From Arthrobacter sp. OAP107 (GTDB taxonomy: Bacteria > Actinomycetota > Actinomycetes > Actinomycetales > Micrococcaceae), in the NCBI RefSeq assembly GCF_040546765.1, contig NZ_JBEPOK010000001.1, positions 2,666,001-2,730,000 on the forward strand: a stretch of DNA of 64,000 nucleotides, written 5' to 3'. Position numbers and translations under genes: made by a program. The notes beneath the pieces were generated by a model that saw only the letters and a list, made by a program, of their open reading frames with translations, made no database searches and was not told the DNA's origin. Shown piece after piece: positions 8,371 to 16,977 of this stretch (positions are counted from its first letter, which is position 1; each line of letters opens with the position of its first letter).

Positions 8371-8535
8371 GTGCTCCAGATCGTCCGCTTTATCTCCACC
8401 ACGTTGGCCCACCCGCACGCCACCGGCCGCCGGGCACCCGGGGAATCAGTCGTTTCGGGACCAGATTCTCGGCCGTCCGCCGGCCATTGGGTGTGCAGGC
8501 CGTGGGAGAGCCTGTCCCTCGAGGAAAACGACTAG
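8371..8535 (+). CDS. Possible 54-aa small protein or relic
   Basis: A GTG start follows a very strong Shine-Dalgarno (GAGGAGG, five bases upstream) and opens a 54-codon frame ending in TAG at 8533. The peptide starts VLQIVRFISTTLAHPHATG, the only hydrophobic stretch. I recognise no family. It could be a leader peptide before the MFS gene, or the 5' stub of a lost gene. The ribosome-binding site is the main support. Confidence 0.25.
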   Translation: MLQIVRFISTTLAHPHATGRRAPGESVVSGPDSRPSAGHWVCRPWESLSLEEND

Positions 8536-8773
8536 CCTCCGGCGAAACTCTGATCCCCTGCCCGGAGCAGGACCGACGGCAACCTTCGCCGCGCCAGCTG
8601 CTTCAGCGACTCGCAGCACACCAGCCCCAACGGGCTGCATCTTGTCCCACATTTTTGACAGCGGTTCACCACCGGACGCGGGGCCCGCGTCCGGCCGCGA
8701 CTCCCGCCCGCCAGGCACGACGGCACAGCCCGATCGTCGCATCCAATGAGCGGGCCCGACCTTGAGGAGTGAC

Positions 8774-10114
8774 GTGGAAGTCACAGGAAACATCACCGAC
8801 AACCTGGCCGATACATCACCGGCCTTCAAGAGGCGCTTTATGGCGCGGCTGATCTTCGTCCTCACCGGGGGCATGTTCCTGGACGGCTACATCCTTGGAA
8901 TCGTTGGTCCGGTGACCGGCAGCATCGCTACCGACCTGGAGCTGTCAACGTTCTGGGAGGGCCTGATCGCAGCCGGCCCGTTGTTCGGTATCCTCCTCGG
9001 CTCCCCGCTCGGGGGGTGGGCCGGTGACAAGTTCGGCCGCAAGCCGCTGTTCATGATGGACATGGGCCTGTTCGTGATCGCCTCGGGACTGCAGTTCTTC
9101 GTCGACTCACCGCTGATTCTCTTTGTGGTGCGCCTGCTGATGGGCGTTGCCATCGGCACCGAGTACGCCGTCGGCTGGCCCATGATGTCCGAGTTCGCCC
9201 CGGCCCGCCTCCGCGGAAGGCTGATGGCTCTGACTCTCGTCGCCTGGTACGCCGGCTTCATGATCGCCTTCCTGGTCGGCTACGTGCTGGTCCACTCGAC
9301 CGACCTCAGCTGGCACATCATCCTGGGCACAAGCACGCTCCTGGCGCTGATCCTGTTCCTCTCCCGGTTCGGCCTGCCCGAATCCCCGCGCTGGCTCTGG
9401 AACCAGGGACGCATCCACGATGCACGGCGCATCGCCCACAGGTACATGGAAAGCTCCACGGAAATGACCGACGTCGAACACGAGGACACGCAAAAAGGCA
9501 CCTTCGGCATGCTCTTCTCCCGCAGCTACTGGCGGGCCACGCTCTTCGTCTCGATGTTCTGGTTCTGCGCCGTCGCACCATACTTCGCCATCGCCACCTT
9601 CGCCGACAGCGTCCTGCAGCAATACGGCCTCAGCGGCGGGCTGGCCGGCGGGGTGGGTCTCTCCGCGGTCGCCCTCGCCGGGGTTGTGGTCACCTTCCTG
9701 CTGATCGACAAAGCCGGGCGGCGGGTTCTCACCGTTCCACCCCAGTGGCTGTGTACCGTCCTCCTCGCGGCCATCGGCCTGTGGGCCGGGGCACCGCCCC
9801 TCATGGTGCTGGTCCTCTTCCTCGCGTTCTCCTTCTTCAACGCCATGTACACCACCCTGACCGGGGTCTACCCCGGCGAAGTTTTCCCGACCGAAATCCG
9901 CGGCATCGGAACAGGCTTCGCGGCAGCAGTCAGCCGGGTCGGTGCCGGGCTGGGCACCTTCCTGCTGCCATGGTCCATGGCGAACCTGGGACCCGCCGTG
10001 TCCATGCTGATCGCCGCCGGTATCGCACTCGTCGGCGCCGCTCTCTCGCAGTGGCTCGCTCCCGAGACAAAGGGCAAGAGCCTGACCGAAACCGCTTCCG
10101 GGTTCTCCCACTAA
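8774..10114 (+). CDS. MFS transporter, sugar/aromatic-acid symporter type
   Basis: A 446-aa, 12-helix permease. The loop 2-3 signature GGWAGDKFGRKPLF and the PESPRWLWNQGR segment after helix 6 are typical of the sugar-porter and aromatic-acid:H+ symporter branches; the RLRGR segment at the end of helix 4 also fits. I start at the GTG at 8774, five bases after GAGGAG; the TTG at 8762 is less likely. It probably imports the substrate, or an acid related to it, degraded by the surrounding enzymes. The aldehyde dehydrogenase gene follows 156 bp later on the same strand. Confidence 0.88.
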   Translation: MEVTGNITDNLADTSPAFKRRFMARLIFVLTGGMFLDGYILGIVGPVTGSIATDLELSTFWEGLIAAGPLFGILLGSPLGGWAGDKFGRKPLFMMDMGLFVIASGLQFFVDSPLILFVVRLLMGVAIGTEYAVGWPMMSEFAPARLRGRLMALTLVAWYAGFMIAFLVGYVLVHSTDLSWHIILGTSTLLALILFLSRFGLPESPRWLWNQGRIHDARRIAHRYMESSTEMTDVEHEDTQKGTFGMLFSRSYWRATLFVSMFWFCAVAPYFAIATFADSVLQQYGLSGGLAGGVGLSAVALAGVVVTFLLIDKAGRRVLTVPPQWLCTVLLAAIGLWAGAPPLMVLVLFLAFSFFNAMYTTLTGVYPGEVFPTEIRGIGTGFAAAVSRVGAGLGTFLLPWSMANLGPAVSMLIAAGIALVGAALSQWLAPETKGKSLTETASGFSH

Positions 10115-10139
10115 CCGTGACATCCCCGGAGTCCCACAT

Positions 10140-10274
10140 ATGTCTGTCCCCCTGGCAGAAGCCCTCCACACGAACCTGCAACAAACACACCCTGACCCGA
10201 CACGGGACACGTTCTCCAACGCCTGGAATTCCGACCCCTTCTGTTTCAACCGCCTTAGGAGGCGCCACACATGA
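10140..10274 (+). CDS. Possible 44-aa small ORF coupled to the aldehyde dehydrogenase gene
   Basis: The ATG at 10140 opens a 44-codon frame whose TGA overlaps the aldehyde dehydrogenase ATG (ATGA). The peptide has a plausible composition but no recognisable domain and no clear ribosome-binding site. It may be a coupling leader or the remains of a deleted gene. Confidence 0.2.
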   Translation: MSVPLAEALHTNLQQTHPDPTRDTFSNAWNSDPFCFNRLRRRHT

Positions 10275-11854
10275 CACTTGCAGGACATTCCCTCATCGCC
10301 GGGAAAACCACCCCCGGCACCAGCGGTACCGTCCACGGGATCAACCCGGCCACCAATGAAAAGCTCCAACCCGCCTACACCCTGATCAGCGACAAGCAGC
10401 TCAAGACGGCCACTGCGGCCGCCGCCGACGCTTTTGATTCCTTCAGCGCCCTCGGCCCGGAGCCGCATGCCCGGTTCCTCGAGACGATCGCCGAGAACAT
10501 CGAGGCCATCGGCGACGAGCTGATCGAACGGACCGCCGTCGAAACCGGTCTTGGCCTGGACCGGCTGCGCGGCGAACGCGCCCGCACCACCGGCCAGCTG
10601 CGGCTCTTCGCCGACGTCGTCCGACACGGCGACTTCCGTGGTGTCCGCATCGACCCCGCCATCCCCGACCGCACTCCCGTGCCCCGCGCCGACATCCGCC
10701 AGCGGCAGATCCCGTTGGGACCTGTGGCCGTCTTCGGCGCCAGCAATTTCCCGCTCGCGTTCTCAGTTGCCGGCGGAGACACGGCCTCGGCCTTCGCCGC
10801 CGGCTGCCCCGTGATCGTCAAGGCACACAACGCCCACCCGGGCACCGCCGAACTCGTGGGCCAGGCCATCACCAAGGCCGTCACTGACCTCGGCCTGCAC
10901 CCGGGCGTCTTCTCCCTGATCTACGGCTCCGGCGCCAGCATCGGCCAGGCCCTCGTCGCAGATCCGGCCATCAAGGCCGTCGGCTTCACCGGCTCCCGCG
11001 CCGGCGGAACCGCCCTGATGCGCACCGCCGCCGCTCGCCCTGAGCCGATTCCGGTCTACGCCGAAATGTCCTCCATCAACCCGGTGTATGTCTTCCCCGG
11101 CGCCCTCGAAGGCGACGTGGCCAACCTTGCCCGGCAGTACGTTGCCTCTGTCACCGGCAGCTCCGGACAGCTCTGCACCTCCCCCGGACTCGTCTTCGTT
11201 CCGGAAGGCGACGCAGGCAACCGCTTCACCGCCGCCGTCACCGAGGCCATCAGTGAACTGTCCGGCCAGACCATGCTCAGCGGCGGGATCGCCACCGCCT
11301 GGCAGCACGGCCACGACGCGCTCGAAGCAGCCCCCGACGTCGAACTCATCGGCCGCGGCACCGAGGGGCCGGGCGAAAACGCACCCGCACCGGCGGTCTT
11401 CACCGCCGCGCTGGACGTCTTCATCAACAACCCGGTCCTGCACGAAGAGGTCTTCGGCGCCGCGTCCCTGGTGGTCCGCTACAAGGGCATCGAGGACCTG
11501 ATTGAAGCCACCGGAAGACTGGAGGGACAGCTGACCGCATCCCTGCACATCACCGAGGCCGACTATTCCGCCGCCAGACCGCTCATCCCGACGCTTGAGC
11601 GCAAGGTAGGCCGGATCATCGTCAACGGCTGGCCCACCGGCGTCGAAGTCGGCCACGCCGTGGTCCACGGCGGCCCCTACCCCGCCACCTCGGACGCCAA
11701 AACCACCTCAGTGGGATCCCTCGCGATCGACCGCTTCCTGCGCCCGGTCGCCTACCAGAACTTCCCCGACCAGCTCCGCCCCGCAGCCCTCCAGGACGCC
11801 AACCCTTGGCACATCAACCGCCTGATCGACGGCAAGCCCGAACACGCCAAGTAA
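10271..11854 (+). CDS. Aldehyde dehydrogenase (NADP+), 2-oxoglutarate-semialdehyde (2,5-dioxovalerate) dehydrogenase type
   Basis: A 527-aa enzyme of the long KGSADH group. Visible motifs are FGASNFPLAFSVAGGDTASA (cofactor-domain entry), the general-base Glu in YAEMSSINPV, and the catalytic Cys in SSGQLCTSPG. The end fits the group too (GHAVVHGGPYPATSD, then FLRPVAYQNFP). Such enzymes oxidise 2-oxoglutarate semialdehyde to 2-oxoglutarate in pentose, aldarate or hydroxyproline breakdown. In this operon it may act on a similar semialdehyde. TAGGAGG precedes the ATG by eight bases. Confidence 0.9.
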   Translation: MTLAGHSLIAGKTTPGTSGTVHGINPATNEKLQPAYTLISDKQLKTATAAAADAFDSFSALGPEPHARFLETIAENIEAIGDELIERTAVETGLGLDRLRGERARTTGQLRLFADVVRHGDFRGVRIDPAIPDRTPVPRADIRQRQIPLGPVAVFGASNFPLAFSVAGGDTASAFAAGCPVIVKAHNAHPGTAELVGQAITKAVTDLGLHPGVFSLIYGSGASIGQALVADPAIKAVGFTGSRAGGTALMRTAAARPEPIPVYAEMSSINPVYVFPGALEGDVANLARQYVASVTGSSGQLCTSPGLVFVPEGDAGNRFTAAVTEAISELSGQTMLSGGIATAWQHGHDALEAAPDVELIGRGTEGPGENAPAPAVFTAALDVFINNPVLHEEVFGAASLVVRYKGIEDLIEATGRLEGQLTASLHITEADYSAARPLIPTLERKVGRIIVNGWPTGVEVGHAVVHGGPYPATSDAKTTSVGSLAIDRFLRPVAYQNFPDQLRPAALQDANPWHINRLIDGKPEHAK

Positions 11855-12012
11855 AGAACGGGCCCGGCAACACCGCGCAGGCCACTGAACCTCCAGCAGC
11901 ATAAACTTCCGGCCCCGGACAGGCTCCCGCAACAGACATCCGTCCGGGGGCGGAAAACCAAGCGCAGCACCCCAGAAGCCTCCAGTCATTCCCACGAAAA
12001 CCCAGACACCTC

Positions 12013-12267
12013 ATGACCACCTACACAAATGCCCAATCGCGTCCTCACCATCGTCCTCATCCGCTCTCCCCACCAGTGCCGGACTGGTCCAAACTGTCCC
12101 GGGGCGATGCCGTCACCGCACGCCACAAGGACGGCAGGGTCATCACCGGGCGAATCGAGATGATGGCCATCGATCGCAGCGTTTTCTGGGTCATCCAAGA
12201 CCACGGCCTTGGACGGACGATGGTCTACGCCGCCGATATGCCCCTGGTGCACATCAGGAGACCATGA
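12013..12267 (+). CDS. Hypothetical 84-aa protein
   Basis: A short, mainly polar protein. The first 25 residues are His/Pro-rich. The rest (WSKLSRGDAVTARHKDGRVITGRIE, a break, then VFWVIQDHGLGRTMVYAADM) reads like a small beta-barrel (SH3/KOW-like) fold, which favours a real gene. No clear Shine-Dalgarno is seen. No family recognised. Confidence 0.5.
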   Translation: MTTYTNAQSRPHHRPHPLSPPVPDWSKLSRGDAVTARHKDGRVITGRIEMMAIDRSVFWVIQDHGLGRTMVYAADMPLVHIRRP

Positions 12268-12452
12268 GGACAGGTGAAGGACCAGAGGATGACGACTGCA
12301 GCAACACCGAACTGCACGTAGTCAACGGATGCGCCGGTGAAAGTCGGCAAGGGCATCAGCCCCAAACTAACGGCTCATCCTCGCAGAGGAGACTGGGACC
12401 GTCCTCGGCGCCCCCACCATCCCCCACCCCGGCTTATCGAAAGGAACGTGAA

Positions 12453-13154
12453 ATGACCCTGACCCACAACACCGAATCACCTGCCACGGCCCTCAGCGGG
12501 CCGGACCTGCCCATCGGCACACCATCGAAGGTGATCTGCGTTGGACTGAACTACCGCGACCATGCCACCGAGGCAGGCCTTGAGGCACCGACTAAGCCGC
12601 TGCTCTTCGCCAAATGGCCGAACACGCTCATCGGCCACGGCGGCGAGATCCAGGTTCCCAACGGCGTCCGAACTGACTACGAAGCCGAACTTGCCGTCGT
12701 GATCGGCCGCCGGGCACGCAGGGTCACCAGTGAGGAGGCCCTGGACTACGTGGCGGGATACCTCTGCGCGAACGACGTATCCGCCCGGGACCTCCAGTTC
12801 GACGACGGGCAGTGGGTGCGCGGCAAGAGCCTGGACACGTTCTGTCCGATCGGGCCCACGCTGGTGCCCCGCGACCAGGTGCCCGACCCCCAGAACCTGG
12901 GAATCAAGCTGTGGCTGAACGGGGTCCTGATGCAGGATTCATCAACCGCGCAGATGATCTTCAGCGTCGCCGACATCATCAGCTACGTCTCCCAAACCGC
13001 GACCCTGGAGCCAGGCGACGTGATACTTACGGGCACCCCGGCCGGCGTTGGCGTTTTCCGCAACCCGCCTGTCGGACTCAAAGACGGCGACGAAGTCAGC
13101 GTCGAAATCGAACGGATCGGCAAGCTCACCAACCGCGTCCGCGTCACCGCCTAG
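12453..13154 (+). CDS. Fumarylacetoacetate hydrolase family protein (acylpyruvase/HHDD isomerase type)
   Basis: A 233-aa single FAH domain. Conserved pieces are VICVGLNYRDHATEAG, then KPLLFAKWPNTLIGHGG and the acidic metal-ligand segment DYEAELAVVIGRRAR. Later come ANDVSARDLQ and the C-terminal DVILTGTPAGVGVF. AAGGA lies eight bases before the chosen ATG; the frame is open upstream to 12264 but that part looks non-coding. These enzymes cleave or decarboxylate diketo or oxo-ene-dioic acids, fitting a ring-degradation pathway. A second family member is at 61226-62077. Confidence 0.87.
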   Translation: MTLTHNTESPATALSGPDLPIGTPSKVICVGLNYRDHATEAGLEAPTKPLLFAKWPNTLIGHGGEIQVPNGVRTDYEAELAVVIGRRARRVTSEEALDYVAGYLCANDVSARDLQFDDGQWVRGKSLDTFCPIGPTLVPRDQVPDPQNLGIKLWLNGVLMQDSSTAQMIFSVADIISYVSQTATLEPGDVILTGTPAGVGVFRNPPVGLKDGDEVSVEIERIGKLTNRVRVTA

Positions 13155-13197
13155 GCAAGGCTCTGCTGCCGACTCCCGGTGGCCCCGGAGGAACATC

Positions 13198-13945
13198 ATG
13201 CAATTGAAGGGCAAAGTCGCCATCATCAGCGGAGGCGGCCACGGAATCGGCGGCGGAATCGTTCAGCGCTTCCTGGAAGAAGGCGCACGTGTCGCGATCC
13301 TGCAGCGCCGACCATTGGACGCCGCACTTGAGCAACACCCGGCTGTTATGGGCATCCAAGCCGACCTGACCGACGTCGCGGCCATCAACACGGCCACTGA
13401 ATGAGCTGCCGCGCATTTCGGCAGGATTGACGTCCTCGTCAACAACGCAGGGATCATGTTCGAACGCAGCGTCACCGAGATACGACCCGAAGAATGGGAC
13501 GCCATGATGGCTCTTAACCTGCGGGCCCCGCTCTTCCTGGCACAAGCGGTCCTCCCCCACATGAAGCGCAACGGCGGAGGCAGCATCATCAACATCGGCT
13601 CCATCGAAGGACTGGCAGCCAACCCAGGCCACACGGCCTACTCTGCATCCAAAGCCGGCATCCACGGAATGACAAGAGCCCTCGCCGTAGACCTTGGCCC
13701 CGACAACATCAGATGCAATGCGATAGCACCAGGCTGGATCGCCTCGGAGCTCAGCGAGAAGTACCTCAACGCCCAAGCTGATCCAGCTGCCGCAAGGGGC
13801 TGGCCTGAACGCCCTGCACCCCGTAGGCCGCATAGGACGCCCAACGGACGTCGGTGACCTGGCAGGCGATACCTCGAGTTTCCTGACCGGCGAGATCGTC
13901 GTTCTCGACGGCGGCAGAACAGCAAAACTTCCACTTCCCTTCTAA
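13198..13945 (+). pseudogene. SDR-family oxidoreductase, inactivated
   Basis: A short-chain dehydrogenase is readable throughout, but not in one frame. The N-terminal Rossmann motif GGGHGIGGGI and the ADLTD segment end at an in-frame TGA (13402-13404). Coding resumes directly after it in the same frame with AAAHFGRIDVLVNNAGIMFE. The catalytic YSASKAG is present. Near 13795 the reading shifts by one base: GLNALHPVGRIGRPTDVGDL and LTGEIVVLDGG continue in the next frame to a TAA at 13943. The segment between DLAG and SSFLTGE is about nine residues shorter than usual. One nonsense change plus a frameshift implies a true pseudogene. Confidence 0.85.
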
Positions 13946-14291
13946 TCCAGCCCCGCACCCTGAAGAAGAAATTCATTTCATACTTCTGCCCCATAAAAAG
14001 CGAGTGGCGGCTAGCAGAACCGGGCGAGCATGTCCCTTGTCTACACAGAATCGGGTGGAAGACACTGCGATCGTGATGGTGCCCCGTCGCCTACATTTTT
14101 GCATCAGACGAAGGCCAGGCCGTGTGACAGGGTGAACTACACCCCAACCTGACAAGCTTGAACCTGCAGAGCTGTCAGGGTTCGGTCCCCTGGCGGCTCT
14201 TTTCTGACGGCGGCTTGAGAACCTCTTCGATCTCAACATGTCAGGGCACTGTTGCCGGCGCCTGTCTGCTACTCACTAGGGGGATCGGCGG
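13946..14291. other. Intergenic, no gene recognised
   Basis: About 350 bp between the broken SDR gene and the convergent DUF488 gene. No conserved reading frame, strong hairpin or operator was found. It marks the end of the left catabolic block. Confidence 0.5.
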
Positions 14292-14831
14292 TCAGTCGGT
14301 AACAACGTCATACATGAGCTGGCCCTCCGCGACCCGCACGCCACCGGTCGGCTGATGCGGGGTCATTCGGCCAGCCGGCATCAGGTGCACCGGTTTCGCT
14401 CCGTCGAGCAGCAAGGCATGGTCTGAAATCAGCCGCCGATGGCAGCGCCACCAGACCGTTTCACTGCACATGATGGCCATGCGCCGTTCTGCTGCTTCCG
14501 CCAGCACCTCGGCCAGCGCGGCGCCAAAGCCCGGCGTGCGCATGTACGCCGCGTAGGCCCGGAAGGAATCATTACGCAAGGCAGTGTCTGGCGAGACCGG
14601 CGGCAGCTTCCGGAAGCCGCCCAGCCGCTGCTCCCACCGGTAGGCGATCCCGGCCGCCGGCAGCCACTCCTCCAACCGATCTTTGCCGAAGTGCGGATGC
14701 TTCCGACTGCCCGGCCCAATCCGCACATCGACAACAGAAACAACTTCCGCCGCCCGCAGCAAGTTCCGAAAATCCTCCTCGCTGGAGGCACCGTGGCCCA
14801 CGGTGAACAGCAGCACAGGTTCGGACCTCAT
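14292..14831 (-). CDS. DUF488 family protein
   Basis: A 179-aa protein with the DUF488 hallmarks: FTVGHGASSEEDF at the N-terminus, then VVDVRIGPGSRKHPHF, YRWEQRLGG and the C-terminal CSETVWWRCHRRLIS cysteine/tryptophan motif. The molecular function of DUF488 is not established. I start at the ATG at 14831, just before the conserved domain; the frame is open to 14897. It sits beside the left repeat of the proposed island and may be chromosomal rather than island DNA. Confidence 0.8.
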   Translation of the reverse strand: MRSEPVLLFTVGHGASSEEDFRNLLRAAEVVSVVDVRIGPGSRKHPHFGKDRLEEWLPAAGIAYRWEQRLGGFRKLPPVSPDTALRNDSFRAYAAYMRTPGFGAALAEVLAEAAERRMAIMCSETVWWRCHRRLISDHALLLDGAKPVHLMPAGRMTPHQPTGGVRVAEGQLMYDVVTD

Positions 14832-15065
14832 GGCTTCGAGCCTACTGCCGTCACAGCTCAGGGCCAGTTCGTCTCGGCACCTCGCCGTCCGGGTCATGCA
14901 GTCACTGAACAGGCTGGCAATGAACAGGTATGAAAGACCAGCCAGTCAGGGGATCCCTCAGTTCAGGAGACCTCGGAAAAATCCACAAAGTCATGCAGCC
15001 GGGCCCGACGGCAACCATGAACAACTATAAACGGAAAAATTCCTGGAACCAGGGAAGGGACGATA

Positions 15066-15308
15066 GTGAGAATCATGCTGCCCACAAAACCACGGCGGCC
15101 GGCCGCCGCCAGTGCGGACAGCCTGCGGGCGTCCGCCGACACCGATTACCAGCGGTTGGGCGCAAGTCATGCCGCCCTCCCCCAGACCCACCATGAAGAA
15201 GTGAACAGCCGACCAAAAAGTCCGAACAGGAGGAAGCGAGTGAACACCAAGGAAGCAACAACAAAACCTACGTCAACATTTTCACAGGTCATGTTGCCCG
15301 CCGCATGA
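15066..15308 (+). CDS. Possible small protein within the left repeat
   Basis: A GTG-initiated 80-codon frame. Its first 45 residues match the 44-aa frame at 59236-59370 in the other copy (shared DSLRAS-x-DTD and HAALP-x-THH). In the right copy the frame stops at THHG; here it reads on. The similarity may simply reflect the DNA repeat, so coding is unproven. Confidence 0.25.
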   Translation: MRIMLPTKPRRPAAASADSLRASADTDYQRLGASHAALPQTHHEEVNSRPKSPNRRKRVNTKEATTKPTSTFSQVMLPAA

Positions 15309-15388
15309 ACGCCCATGAACTGGTAACGAACAACAACCCGTCGATCCAGGAAGGCAAGGAGGCAACCGGCCACACTACCGGCCACCAA

Positions 15389-15412
15389 TAAAAAAGGGCC
15401 CCCGAAGGGCCC
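15389..15412 (-). terminator. Intrinsic terminator after the tRNA-like 3' end, left repeat
   Basis: GGGCCC-CCGAA-GGGCCC, followed on the minus strand by a run of six T. It is placed as a tRNA terminator would be, about 60 bp beyond the tRNA-like 3' end at 15472-15492. The right repeat has the equivalent hairpin at 59535-59549. Confidence 0.7.
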
Positions 15413-15471
15413 AGAAGTGAACAAAATGTGCACACTCAGAGGCTAACAAGCCCCTGAACAGGGAAAACACG

Positions 15472-15492
15472 TGCCCGAGGTGGGACTCGAAC
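15472..15492 (-). other. tRNA-Leu-like 3' end (attachment-site candidate), left
   Basis: On the minus strand it reads GTTCGAGTC (T-loop consensus), CCAC and CTCGGGC plus the discriminator A, without encoded CCA. These are the T-loop and 3' acceptor strand expected for a tRNA-Leu beginning GCCCGAG. The 5' side of the T-stem does not pair, so it is not a functional tRNA. Such fragments are typical att sites of integrative elements. Confidence 0.5.
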
Positions 15493-15579
15493 CGGGCGCC
15501 AACCCTTGCAAACCCGCCACTCCCCCAAAAACCTCCCCGATCCCAACCAGTCCGAAGCCGGTACAACCGAATCCGAAGC

Positions 15580-16977
15580 TGTTATGTCGCAGGACATAGG
15601 TGGCAGTTCTTTGTCGGGTCAATGGTGACAGTTCCGAGGTTCTTGGTGGTGACACTTCTGCCGATCTGATTGGTGGATGAGTGGAGTTGAGCCTGTTGAT
15701 CCTCGTGTCCGTTTAGCGATCTCGCAGTGGCCGAATGATCCGCCCCGTGGTGCTGTGACCTCCTTCTGTACCGAGCATGGCATCTCCCGTAAGACGTTTT
15801 ATGTGTTGCTGGGCCGGTCCCGGGCAGAGGGACCGGCTGCAGCGTTGGAACCGCGGTCCCGCCGGCCGCGCACGAGCCCGTCCAGGATCAGTGACGAGGC
15901 CAAGGAGCAGGCACTGCAGGTGCGGGCGGCGTTGGAGCGCTCGGGCCTGGACCACGGACCGATCAGCGTGTTCGAAAAAATGAAATCCATGGGCCTGGAA
16001 CCAGTGCCCTCAGTTGCATCGCTGGCCAGAATCTTCCGTCAGAGCGGTGTCGCGAGGCTGGAGCCGCGCAAGAAACCCCGCGCCGCGTACCGCAGATTCC
16101 TTTACCCGGCCCGAACTGTCTGTGGCAGCTGGACGCGACCGAGTACGTCCTCACCGGCGGCCGTAAATGCGTGATCTTCCAGCTCATCGATGACCACTCC
16201 CGCTTCGCGGTCGCCTCCCACGTAGCCGCCGGAGAAACATCCGAAGCCGCGATCGCGGTAGTGAAGAAGGGCATCACCGCTCACGGGGTGCCCCAGAAAC
16301 TGCTCACGGACAACGGGGCCGCGTTGAACCCTTCACGGCGAGGCCGCCAAGGCCAGCTCCTCACGTACGTTACCTCGCTGGGGATCGAGGCGATCACCGG
16401 GAAACCGTACAAACCAACCACGCAGGGCAAGAACGAACGCTTCCACCAGACCTGTTCCGTTTCCTGGACAAACAACCCCTCGCCGGGAGCCTTGACCAAC
16501 TTCAGGAACAGGTCGACGCGTTCGATCAGCTCTACAACACCGAACGCCCGCACCAGGGCCTGCCCGGACGGATCACCCCGCAACAAGCATGGGACGCCAC
16601 ACCGGCCGCCGAACCACCCCACCCGAGACCCGTCCCGGCCCTCACCCAGGACGGCACCCAAGGCAGCGGCCAGGCCACCCGCATCGCCTACCCCAACGGC
16701 AGAGTCACGATCAACAGCGTGGTCTACATGATCGGCAGACCCTACCCCCGGCAATGCATCCACGCGCTCTGGGACCCCGAGACAATCCAGTTCTTCGATG
16801 ACCAGGGCACCCACATCACGTCCTACCCCCGCACACAGGCCGGGACCAAAACAGTCGGAAACGGCAAGCCCCCAGGACGCACCGTGAAACAACCCACAAC
16901 CGTCACCAATGTCCTGACACACCAAATGTCACCGATGTCCTGATACAGAACCGTCACCCATGTCCCGAGACATCACA
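15580..16977 (+). mobile_element. IS481-like insertion sequence, decayed
   Basis: The ends are TGT...ACA with imperfect inverted repeats of about 29 bp (left TGTTATGTCGCAGGACATAG, right complement TGTGATGTCTCGGGACATGG). Length is 1398 bp. It interrupts the left island repeat. The bases before it (CAACCGAATCCGAAGC) resemble those after it (CAACCAAATCCAAAGC) at 14 of 16 positions, a possible old and mutated target duplication. Confidence 0.8.
15677..16943 (+). pseudogene. IS481-type transposase, frameshifted at least twice
   Basis: The N-terminal helix-turn-helix (GISRKTFYVLLGRSRAEGP) reads in one frame to about 16105. The rve core continues in a second frame (LWQLDATEYVLTGG, LTDNGAAL, GKNERFHQT, supplying the D, D and E residues). 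From about 16455 a third frame carries the C-terminus (FLDKQPLAGSLDQLQEQVDA, YNTERPHQGLPGRITPQQAW). Because the parts are collinear, the gene was once intact and is now inactive. Confidence 0.85.

Larger units (their letters stand above)
7625..8773. other. Long intergenic region with two operators and possible gene relics
   Basis: This 1.1-kb stretch has no convincing long gene. It contains operators 3 and 4 and an ATG at 7940 whose upstream GAAATAACT closely matches GAATAACT before the monooxygenase start at 3029. It also has a 54-codon frame at 8371. The shared leader plus operator suggests a copied promoter that now drives only a short frame (ends near 8080), or a gene lost here. Confidence 0.5.
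14893..15579 (+). repeat. Island-flanking direct repeat, left copy (interrupted by IS481-like element)
   Basis: This sequence recurs in the same orientation at 59064-59709. Shared blocks include GTCATGCAGT, CAGGCTGGCAATGAACAG, CAGCCTGCGGGCGTCCG, CATGCCGCCCTCCCC, AGGAGGAA before GTGAACACC, GCATGAACGCCCATGAACTGG and AACACGTGCCCGAGGTGGGA. Just after the last block the IS481-like element (15580-16977) interrupts it. The matching hairpin GGTGTGCA/TGCACACC then appears at 16998-17018. The copies are diverged, so the event is old. The unit contains short frames with good ribosome-binding sites and a tRNA-like 3' end. Confidence 0.8.

Noticed and set aside
9107..10627. 506-codon minus-strand frame opposite the MFS gene
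   Set aside because: Gly/Asp/Glu-rich shadow of the transporter; no start signal or domain.
12264..12452. N-terminal extension of the FAH gene, and a riboswitch-like look of GCCGGTGAAAGTCGGC
   Set aside because: The segment has no conserved protein features, and the motif resembles FMN or cobalamin elements only superficially; no full aptamer could be assembled.
15470..15580. A complete tRNA-Leu gene
   Set aside because: Only the T-loop and 3' acceptor strand match; the 5' acceptor, anticodon arm and T-stem partner cannot be folded.
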